Assembly (NCBI RefSeq): GCF_000720115.1
Contig: NZ_JOIR01000002.1
Location: 186,001-250,000 of the forward strand
From: Streptomyces sp. NRRL F-2580
GTDB taxonomy: Bacteria > Actinomycetota > Actinomycetes > Streptomycetales > Streptomycetaceae
Direction: 5' to 3'
DNA length: 64,000 nt
Part shown: piece after piece, positions 58,163 through 64,000 of the stretch
Numbering within the stretch: position 1 is the first letter of the stretch
How the letters are laid out: the number at the start of each line of letters is the position of its first letter
Program-made: the position numbers and the translations under genes
The notes under the pieces: model-generated
Told to the model about the DNA's origin: nothing
The model's input: only the letters and a program-made list of their open reading frames with translations
Database searches by the model: none

Positions 58163-58206
58163 TTCAGTCCCGCCGGCGTTTGAGGCGCCGTCCGGGGAGA
58201 GCCCGG
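58163..58206. repeat. Second copy of the CCGGCGTTTGAGG intergenic element
   Basis: TTCAGTCCCGCCGGCGTTTG starts at 58163 and corresponds to the start of the element at 26095 with two differences. It is followed by GAGG and a short GC-rich hairpin-prone tail. It lies between the P450 start and the LtrA stop. Confidence 0.5.
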
Positions 58207-58222
58207 CAACGCGCCGCAGGTG

Positions 58223-59371
58223 TCAAAGGTGCGTTCGCGCCGACAGCGTCACGCCCACGGCGACCGTGGCAGCCGACACCAGCCCCGCCCACAGCACCGC
58301 GTACGGGCCCGTCCACGCGCACGCGAGCGTCACCACGGCGGCGACCGGCAGCACCAACTGCTGCGCCAGGCCGCGCTTGAAGTGGCGGGAGTGCAGCAGC
58401 CACACCGTCAGCAGGAACAGCGCGGCCGGCACGGTCACGGCCGCATTGGCCGCGAGCTGGGAGATGTGCGCCTTGTGGACCGCGTGCTCCACCGCGACCT
58501 CGATGCCCGCGCCGATCGCCGCACCCGAGGCGAAGATCAGCAGGTGGCCGTACCCCCACGGGATCGCCTCGCGGTTGGAGGTCAGGTGCTCGTGCATCGG
58601 TACGGCGAAGTAGATCCACCACGCGGCGAACACGATCAGCAGCCCGCCCGCGGCGATGGGCAGCAGCAGGTCGAGGGCCTCGTGCTCGTCGAGCGCCGAC
58701 TTGACCGCGACCGTGCTCGCGGCGATCGTCTCGCCGAGCACGATGATGGTGAACAGGCCGTACCGTTCCACGATGTGGTGGGCGTGCCAGGGCGTCTGGT
58801 GGCCGCGTTCGGCGATCACCGGAACGAGCAGCTCGCAGGCGGCCACGACCAGGAACAGCCACCGCTTCCAGTCGTTCGGGGCGAACAGCAGCGCCACCCA
58901 GCCGAGCTGGCAGACCACCAGTCCGGCCGCGTACTTCAGCGCCGCCGTGCGGGCCGTGCCGGTCTCCCCGGAGGCCGCCCGCAGCCACTGCGCCGTCAGC
59001 GCGACGCGCATGATGATGTAGCCGACGACGGCGACGGTCCAGTCGTTCTCGTCGAAGGCGCGGCTCACGCCGGCCGCGTAGACGAGGACGCCGGCGATCT
59101 GCACCAGGGTCGCGATCCGGTACGGCACGTCGTCGCAGTCGTAGGCGGAGGCGAACCACGTGAAGTTCATCCACGCCCACCACACGCCGAAGAACACGAA
59201 GAAGTAGCCGATCACCCCGGTGACGGGATGGCCCTCGGCCAGTGAGTGCACCAGCCGCTGCCCGCACTGCGCGATCGCCACGACGAAGCAGAGGTCGAAG
59301 AACAGCTCCAGCGGGGTGGCCGCGCGGTGGTCCTCGTGGCGGCTGCGCGCGGTCATGGGGGAGTAGGCCAT
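58223..59371 (-). CDS. LtrA-family (low temperature requirement A) membrane protein
   Basis: This 382-residue protein has about 10-12 TM segments and the LtrA N-terminal signature RAATPLELFFDLCFVVAIAQ. It also has ERYGLFTIIVLGETIAAS, the GE-containing helix conserved in the family. The role of LtrA proteins is poorly known; the name comes from Listeria growth at low temperature. The ATG at 59371 is chosen because the N-terminus precedes the conserved motif by the usual distance, but no good ribosome site is visible. Confidence 0.85.
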   Translation of the reverse strand: MAYSPMTARSRHEDHRAATPLELFFDLCFVVAIAQCGQRLVHSLAEGHPVTGVIGYFFVFFGVWWAWMNFTWFASAYDCDDVPYRIATLVQIAGVLVYAAGVSRAFDENDWTVAVVGYIIMRVALTAQWLRAASGETGTARTAALKYAAGLVVCQLGWVALLFAPNDWKRWLFLVVAACELLVPVIAERGHQTPWHAHHIVERYGLFTIIVLGETIAASTVAVKSALDEHEALDLLLPIAAGGLLIVFAAWWIYFAVPMHEHLTSNREAIPWGYGHLLIFASGAAIGAGIEVAVEHAVHKAHISQLAANAAVTVPAALFLLTVWLLHSRHFKRGLAQQLVLPVAAVVTLACAWTGPYAVLWAGLVSAATVAVGVTLSARTHL

Positions 59372-59567
59372 ACCGGCCAGGAGACCAGAGGAACCGCCCT
59401 TCGGCAGGCCGGACGCGCTGCCGGCGGCGCCGCTGTGCCCCGGGCGGCGGCCGTGCGACAGACCGGGGCAGCGGACCAACGCACGGGGGGCGACGGGACC
59501 TTGTCCCGTGGCCCGACGGTGCCTTCTCCTCTGCCGCGGGGTGCCTCCGGGACCGGAGTCCGGCTGG

Positions 59568-60134
59568 GTCAGCACCAGGCGGGCCAAGCGCAAGCACAAC
59601 TGGCTGATGACCTGGCTCTACGTCGACACCTTCGGGTCCTTCATCGGCTTCGCCGCGGGCCTGCCCCTGCTGATCAAGAACAACTTCGAGGCGCAGGGCT
59701 ACCAGGCCACCACCTCTGCGTGGATCGACCCCTTCATCGGCGCGCTCATGCGCTGGGCCGGCGGCTGGCTCTCCGACAAGATCGGCGGCGCCCGGGTCAC
59801 CCTGCTGTCCTTCGTCGGGATGGCCGCCGCCCTGGTCGTGGTGATCTTCGCGCTGCCGTCCGATGGGGACCAGGGCAGCTTCTGGGCCTTCTTCCCCGGC
59901 TTCCTGGCGGCCTTCGCCTTCTCCGGCCTCGGCAACGGCTCGACCTTCCGGCAGATCCCGGTGATCTTCCGGGACCGGCACATGCGGGAGGCCGAGGGCA
60001 TGGGGCCCGAGGTGCAGGCCGCGACCCTGAAGCAGTCGGAGATGGAGGCGGGCGCCGTCACCGGCTTCTACGCGAGCTGCCTCGCGTTGTGCTGGTGGTT
60101 CTGCGCCCGCAAGGGCGCCGAGGCCCCCAGCTGA
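59568..60134 (+). pseudogene. Decayed NarK-type nitrate/nitrite transporter
   Basis: The frame encodes the middle of a NarK permease (WLMTWLYVDTFGSFIGFAAG, then RWAGGWLSDKIGGARVT and STFRQIPVIF). It lacks the N-terminal half. Near the C-terminus KQSEMEAGAVTGFYAS jumps directly to a terminal WWFCARKGAEAPS, so one or more TM helices are also deleted. About 190 codons remain of roughly 450. No start or promoter is evident. It is a remnant, not a working transporter. Confidence 0.7.
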
Positions 60135-60171
60135 GCGGGGCCGCAGCCAGGGGCGGCCGTACCCTGGAGGC

Positions 60172-60390
60172 ATGAGCAGCGCCCCCGCCTCCGACCCGCA
60201 CTCCTCGCGTCCCGCCCCCGCCGCTGGGGCCGACCGGCCCCGGCCGAAGCCGAAGCTGGACTTCGACGACCCGCTCGACCGGCAGTCCTCGGACGACACC
60301 GACCGGGGCTGGGGCGAGCGGCCGCCCGCCGGCGGAAGCGCGGCCGACCTGGCCCGCTTCCTCGACGAGAAGCCTCCGCACCACATCTGA
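60172..60390 (+). CDS. Small conserved-type hypothetical protein
   Basis: This 72-residue hydrophilic protein has a Pro/Ser-rich N-terminus and an ordered-looking second half (LDFDDPLDRQSSDDTDRGWG, then ADLARFLDEKPPHH). Proteins with this DDTDxGWG pattern occur widely in streptomycetes by my recollection, with no known function. A hairpin follows the stop. Confidence 0.65.
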   Translation: MSSAPASDPHSSRPAPAAGADRPRPKPKLDFDDPLDRQSSDDTDRGWGERPPAGGSAADLARFLDEKPPHHI

Positions 60391-60402
60391 CCGGCCGGGG
60401 CC

Positions 60403-60422
60403 GCCGGTGCGGTCGCACCGGC
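60403..60422. terminator. Hairpin between convergent genes
   Basis: An 8-bp perfect stem (GCCGGTGC and complement) with loop GGTC lies between stops at 60390 and 60431. Confidence 0.6.
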
Positions 60423-60430
60423 CGGACCGG

Positions 60431-60928
60431 TCAGAACCCGTCGTGCGAACCCGACCGGCCGCTGCCGACGCCGTTGGCACGCTGCGCGACCAGCTCGTCC
60501 CGGATCTCCTTGAGGACCTCCAGCTCGGTGATCTCGACGAGCTCCTGTGCGCCCTCCCGCGCCTTGCGGCGCGCCTCCTGCCGCGCGAGGTACTTCGACA
60601 TGGGCAGGACCATGAGGAAGTAGACGACCGCCGCCGTGATCACGAAGGTCAGCGTGGCGTTGAGCACCGAGCCCCAGAGGATCTCGACACCCGTCGGCTG
60701 GCCGTTCGGGCCGACGCCGCAAGGGCTCTTGAGGCAGGACTTGTAGCCGTCCAGGCTCTGCGTACCCACCGCGCCGATGATCGGGCTGATGAGCCCCTTG
60801 ACCACCGAGTTCACGATGTTCGTGAACGCGGCGCCGATGACCACGGCCACCGCCAGGTCGACCACGTTGCCGCGCATCAGGAAGGCCTTGAAGCCTGCCA
60901 GCACGCTCTCCTTCTTGTTCTCGCTCAC
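60431..60928 (-). CDS. mscL: Large-conductance mechanosensitive channel MscL
   Basis: This 165-residue channel opens under membrane tension to release solutes on osmotic downshock. It has the family N-terminus (KAFLMRGNVVDLAVAVVIGA), TM1 with AAFTNIVNSVVKGLISPIIG, a short periplasmic loop with two cysteines, TM2 (FVITAAVVYFLMVLP) and a C-terminal helix. The GTG at 60928 has GAGAGG upstream and gives the normal N-terminus; an ATG at 60946 would add six residues. Confidence 0.95.
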   Translation of the reverse strand: MSENKKESVLAGFKAFLMRGNVVDLAVAVVIGAAFTNIVNSVVKGLISPIIGAVGTQSLDGYKSCLKSPCGVGPNGQPTGVEILWGSVLNATLTFVITAAVVYFLMVLPMSKYLARQEARRKAREGAQELVEITELEVLKEIRDELVAQRANGVGSGRSGSHDGF

Positions 60929-61051
60929 GACTGAGCCTCTCTTCATATCTGCCGAACACGGAGCCAACGGTTCCGAAAGCTACGGCAGTCCGGGCACACC
61001 GTGTCCAATCGCCCCTCACGTCAAGGCGAATTGACCGGCCCCGTGTGCGAA

Positions 61052-61630
61052 TCAACACAATGTCACCGCCAGTCGCGTCACGGCGCCCGCCCCCACGAGA
61101 TCCCGCGCGGTGTCCCGGGGCACGGACAGGACCACCAGCGCCCCGCCGTCCCCAACACCCTGCTCGGGAGGGGGGACTTCGGCGACCCGGGCTCCGGCGG
61201 CCACCACCCTGGTCGGTCCGGCGCGCTCCGCCGCGACCACGTCCACCCGGTCCCCGGGCCGCAGCAGCCGCACCGTCGCGGCGTCCGCGATGCGCACCGG
61301 GGCCGACACCATCCGCACCGCCGCAGGCGCTGCGCCACCCTGCGCGGCCCGGGCCGGCGGTGGCGCGGCGCCCCGGGAGGCCTGCGCCTCCGTACCGCCC
61401 ACCGCGAGGGCCGCCGCCACGACGGCCAGTCCGGCCGAGGCCACCCGTCGCCTGCGCCGCACGGCCCGGCGCAGCCAGTCCCCGCCCCGCCCCACGCGAA
61501 GCGGTGGGAACGGCGGGACCGGACGCGCGGGGGGACACGCGGAGGACATCGAAGAAGCCGAAGAAGGCGTGGAAGCCGAAGAAGCCCTGGAAGCCGTGGA
61601 GGCCGTGGAGGCCGTGGAGCAAGGGGACAT
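61052..61630 (-). CDS. SAF-domain protein (CpaB/RcpC-like)
   Basis: This 192-residue protein has a Ser/Thr/Ala repeat N-terminus (STASTASTASRASSAS), a proline stretch, RRAVRRRRR followed by one TM helix, and a C-terminal SAF domain (VRIADAATVRLLRPGDRVDV ... ARVAEVPP). SAF domains of this type occur in CpaB/RcpC proteins of Flp/tight-adherence pilus systems. No other pilus gene is adjacent. The N-terminal repeat corresponds to imperfect 9- to 18-bp DNA repeats at 61550-61625. Confidence 0.7.
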   Translation of the reverse strand: MSPCSTASTASTASRASSASTPSSASSMSSACPPARPVPPFPPLRVGRGGDWLRRAVRRRRRVASAGLAVVAAALAVGGTEAQASRGAAPPPARAAQGGAAPAAVRMVSAPVRIADAATVRLLRPGDRVDVVAAERAGPTRVVAAGARVAEVPPPEQGVGDGGALVVLSVPRDTARDLVGAGAVTRLAVTLC

Positions 61631-61770
61631 GACGAACACCACCAGACCGAGTGAGTTGCTGTGGCCCGGACCCGTCGCCCGGACACCCCTCACGATCCGG
61701 CCTCCCGCGGAATCCCGCCGGAGCCTGTGGACGATCCCCAGCCTGTGGACAACCCCCTCACCCGCAAGGG

Positions 61771-62499
61771 TTACCAGGCGCCCCGGGCCCGCCTCAGCGC
61801 GGCCACCGGGTCCGCGGCCCGGGCGATCGACCGGCCCACCACGACGTGCGAGGCCCCGGCCGCGAAGGCCGCCTGCGGAGTCCCCAGCCGCGCGTGCCCG
61901 CCCGTCCCGCCGTCCGCCCCGCCGTCCGCGCTGTCCGGGCCCAGGGTCACGCCCGGCGTGACGATCAGCCGCTCCGGCCCCAGCAGTGCGCGCAGCGCCC
62001 CGGCCTCCCGTGGCGAGGCGATGACCCCGTCGCAGCCGGCGCCCACCGCCAGCCGGGCCAGCCGCAGCACCTGCTCCTCGGTGTCCGCCTCGATGCCGAT
62101 GTCGGCGAGGTCGCCGGCGGTCACGCTGGTGACCACGGTCAGCGCGAGCACCCGCAGCCGCGGGAACTCCCGCGCCGCCTCCACCGCCGCGGCCATGATC
62201 CCCGTACCGCCCATGGCGTGCACGGTCACCATGGACGCGCCCAGCGCGCCGGCGGCCCGGACGGCGCCCGCGACGGAGTTCGGGATCTCGAAGAGCTTCA
62301 GGTCGAGGAAGACCTCGTGCCCCCGCTCGACGAGGTCCCGTGCGAGTCCGGGACCCGCTGCGGTCAACAGCTCCAGGCCGACCTTGTAGAAGCCGCACGC
62401 GTCGCCGAGGCGCTCGACGAGCTCCTCGGCCGCCCGGCGGTCGTCGAAGTCCAGGGCGACGATGACCCTGCGGTCGACAAGGGGGAGTCCGGTGTTCAT
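61771..62499 (-). CDS. pyrF: Orotidine 5'-phosphate decarboxylase (type 1-like)
   Basis: This 242-residue protein has the class 1 OMP decarboxylase layout: VIVALDFDD, FYKVGLEL (Lys39), the DxKxx block HEVFLDLKLFEIPNSV and a C-terminal ASHVVVGRSIARAADPVAAL. The enzyme makes UMP from OMP. The usual catalytic Asp-Lys-Asp triad of this block (DLKFHDIPNT in E. coli) reads Asp66-Lys68-Glu71 here, with the His also replaced by Phe. No other pyr gene is nearby. It may be a divergent paralogue. Confidence 0.82.
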   Translation of the reverse strand: MNTGLPLVDRRVIVALDFDDRRAAEELVERLGDACGFYKVGLELLTAAGPGLARDLVERGHEVFLDLKLFEIPNSVAGAVRAAGALGASMVTVHAMGGTGIMAAAVEAAREFPRLRVLALTVVTSVTAGDLADIGIEADTEEQVLRLARLAVGAGCDGVIASPREAGALRALLGPERLIVTPGVTLGPDSADGGADGGTGGHARLGTPQAAFAAGASHVVVGRSIARAADPVAALRRARGAW

Positions 62500-62602
62500 G
62501 CCGCCATTGTCGAGGTCACCGCCCGGCCGGGACCTGGCAGGCCTGCGCGAAGCCCTGACCGGTCAGGCCGGAGGCGCTGTGGACGCGCGAGCGCCAGTCC
62601 TC

Positions 62603-63097
62603 TTAGGCGCCGGCTCCGCCGGGCGCCGCGGGTGCGATCCCAAGCGCGCCGAGGAGCCGGGCCGCGAGCTCCTCCGCGCAGATCTCGGAGCCGGTGAGGA
62701 CCGCCCGCACCCCCTCCGGGTCGGCGGTCAGCCCGCCTGCGGCCGCCCAGTCGAGGGCGCCCGCCAGGGCCGTCTCCACGGGGAACCGGTCGACGGGTAT
62801 CTCGTAGTCCTCGGCCATGTCCCGGTTGAGCAGCGCCTTCCAACGGCCTCCGGCGAAGGTGGCGGCCTCGACGAAGCCGACATCGCTGTCGAGGTACGCC
62901 ACCGTGAGCACCGGCGCCCCGGTCCGCCGGGCCAACGCCGCCGCGGCGCCGTCCGGCTGGTCCGGGTAGTACACGGCCGACCACCCACCGCCCAGGTCCG
63001 CGTCGCCGTCGACGTCCGCGCACCCGGCCTCGGCCGCGAACTCCCGCAGCTCCGCCACCGTGGCACACGCCACGGCCATCCCGCCCCAATTTCCCAT
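62603..63097 (-). CDS. Conserved-type hypothetical protein
   Basis: This 164-residue soluble protein has no signal or TM. It is acidic and contains WSAVYYPDQPDGAAAALARR, VLTVAYLDSDVGFVEAATF and GRWKALLNRDMAEDYE. This mix of strands and helices suggests a small alpha/beta domain. I do not recognise the family. The ATG at 63097 is used; ATG at 63079 is possible. It is followed after 103 bp by pyrF. Confidence 0.65.
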   Translation of the reverse strand: MGNWGGMAVACATVAELREFAAEAGCADVDGDADLGGGWSAVYYPDQPDGAAAALARRTGAPVLTVAYLDSDVGFVEAATFAGGRWKALLNRDMAEDYEIPVDRFPVETALAGALDWAAAGGLTADPEGVRAVLTGSEICAEELAARLLGALGIAPAAPGGAGA

Positions 63098-63165
63098 GCG
63101 CGCAGGCTAGGGGAGGTCACTGACACTCCTGCGCGGAGCCCGCGGCAGGAGGGACTCGGGAGGAA

Positions 63166-63999
63166 CTACGGCAGCTCGATGCCCAGGTCCCAGCCGTCGT
63201 GCGCGTGCGTGCAGAGGCAGGCGCGGGACTCCGTCTCCGGCAGGGCCGCCACCGCGTCGAAGAGGACCTCGCGCAGCCGGCCGACGTTCTCGCCGAACAC
63301 CTTCAGCACTTCGGTGTGGGAGACGCCCTCGCCCGTCTCGGCGCCCGCGTCCAGGTCCGTGACCAGGGCCATCGACGTGTAGCAGAGCCCCAGCTCGCGC
63401 GCGAGGACCGCCTCCGGGTGTCCGGTCATCCCGACGACCGACCAGCCCGCGGCGGCGTGCCACCGTGACTCCGCCCGCGTGGAGAAGCGCGGCCCCTCTA
63501 TGACGACCATGGTTCCGCCGTCCACCGGCTCCCAGTCCCGGCCCCGGGCCGCCGCGATCGCCACGGACCGGCCCACCGGGCAGTACGGGTCGGCGAAGGT
63601 GGTGTGCACGACGTTGGGAACGGAACCGTCGGGGAGCGGCTCCCCGTCGAAGAAGGTCTGCGCACGGGACTTCGTACGGTCGACCAGCTGGTCGGGAACG
63701 AGCAGCGTGCCCGGTCCGTACTCGGCCCGCAGGCCGCCGACCGCGCACGGGCCCAGCACCTGGCGGACGCCGACTGAGCGCAGGGCCCACAGGTTGGCCC
63801 GGTAATTGATCTTGTGTGGCGGGACGGTGTGGCTGCGTCCGTGCCGGGGGAGGAAGGCCACCTGGCGGCCAGCCAGCTCACCCACGTACAGCGAGTCGCT
63901 CGGAGGCCCGTACGGGGTCTCCACCTGGACCTCGGTGACGTCCTCCAGGAAGGAGTAGAAGCCCGAACCGCCGATGACACCGATCTCTGCGTTCACCAT
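63166..63999 (-). CDS. mtnP: S-methyl-5'-thioadenosine phosphorylase
   Basis: This 277-residue enzyme of the PNP/MTAP family phosphorolyses methylthioadenosine to adenine and methylthioribose phosphate. It has the phosphate loop IGGSGFYSFL, LPRHGRSHTVPPHKINYRAN, GPCAVGGLRAEYGPG, PDQLVDRT, and the substrate-binding IEGPRFSTRAES and GMTGHPEAVLARELG. The start codon lies at the last bases of the window; a GTG one codon later is an alternative. The ribosome site is outside the window. Confidence 0.92.
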   Translation of the reverse strand: MVNAEIGVIGGSGFYSFLEDVTEVQVETPYGPPSDSLYVGELAGRQVAFLPRHGRSHTVPPHKINYRANLWALRSVGVRQVLGPCAVGGLRAEYGPGTLLVPDQLVDRTKSRAQTFFDGEPLPDGSVPNVVHTTFADPYCPVGRSVAIAAARGRDWEPVDGGTMVVIEGPRFSTRAESRWHAAAGWSVVGMTGHPEAVLARELGLCYTSMALVTDLDAGAETGEGVSHTEVLKVFGENVGRLREVLFDAVAALPETESRACLCTHAHDGWDLGIELP

Positions 64000-64000
64000 G

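Noticed and set aside
61045-61632. Plus-strand frame ending in repeated KPKKAWKPKK-like residues
   Set aside because: It is the complement of the SAF-domain gene and its Ser/Thr/Ala repeat, with no start signal of its own.
1-64000. tRNA, rRNA, integrase, insertion sequence or attachment site
   Set aside because: I looked for transposase and integrase motifs in the coding frames and for obvious clover-leaf or att-like repeats and found none. Decay is limited to three or four gene remnants.

Overview
The window is very GC-rich and carries rodlins, chaplins, an hrdD-type sigma factor, a SapA-like secreted protein and a PAS-GAF-SpoIIE-type phosphatase with a C-terminal ATPase domain. Together these point to the chromosome of a sporulating Streptomyces. 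No rRNA, tRNA, CRISPR array, integrase or insertion sequence was seen.

Positions 1-13935 hold part of a specialised-metabolite cluster built as two divergent operons around a relatively AT-rich control region (4255-4528). The leftward operon encodes a discrete fatty-acid or type II polyketide-like set: alpha/beta hydrolase, active ketosynthase, ketosynthase-like partner without the catalytic Cys, FabL-like reductase, acyl carrier protein, and the start of a FabG-like reductase cut by the window edge. The rightward operon encodes a fatty acid hydroxylase/sterol desaturase-family protein, a 14-TM exporter, a phosphopantetheinyl transferase, then PEP mutase, phosphonopyruvate decarboxylase and 2-aminoethylphosphonate (AEP) transaminase, and a 734-residue FAD/NAD(P)-binding protein. 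The simplest reading is that the locus makes a lipid or polyketide chain and an AEP unit and joins them. The joining enzyme is not recognisable here.

Positions 14044-24596 are mainly secreted and efflux functions: a small membrane protein, a 1392-residue secreted protein with lytic-transglycosylase-like and SGNH-hydrolase regions, a SapA-like protein, an M6-type metalloprotease, a TetR/MFS pair with two candidate operators, and a LigB-type dioxygenase behind a perfect 34-bp palindrome. Positions 24597-30763 hold hrdD with a sigma-R-type promoter, a decayed acetyltransferase, a divergent WYL regulator/MFS pair, a DUF6227-like gene and a VKOR-family protein.

Positions 30857-36793 are a surface-layer locus: two rodlins, three short chaplins, one unusual sortase-anchored chaplin, and three further secreted proteins. 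It runs directly into an exopolysaccharide locus (36813-52272). That locus holds two glycosyltransferases, a polyprenyl-phosphate sugar transferase, an O-antigen-ligase-like polymerase, a MurJ-type flippase, a polysaccharide deacetylase, a chain-length-type protein, a CelD/FemAB-like acyltransferase, a secreted GH26-like hydrolase, an ATP-grasp enzyme and a flavin enzyme.

The rest (52297-63999) is mixed: the phosphatase, small secreted or conserved proteins, a P450, an LtrA-family protein, a decayed narK-type transporter, mscL, a SAF-domain protein, a pyrF-type decarboxylase with an altered catalytic motif, and an mtnP-type phosphorylase.
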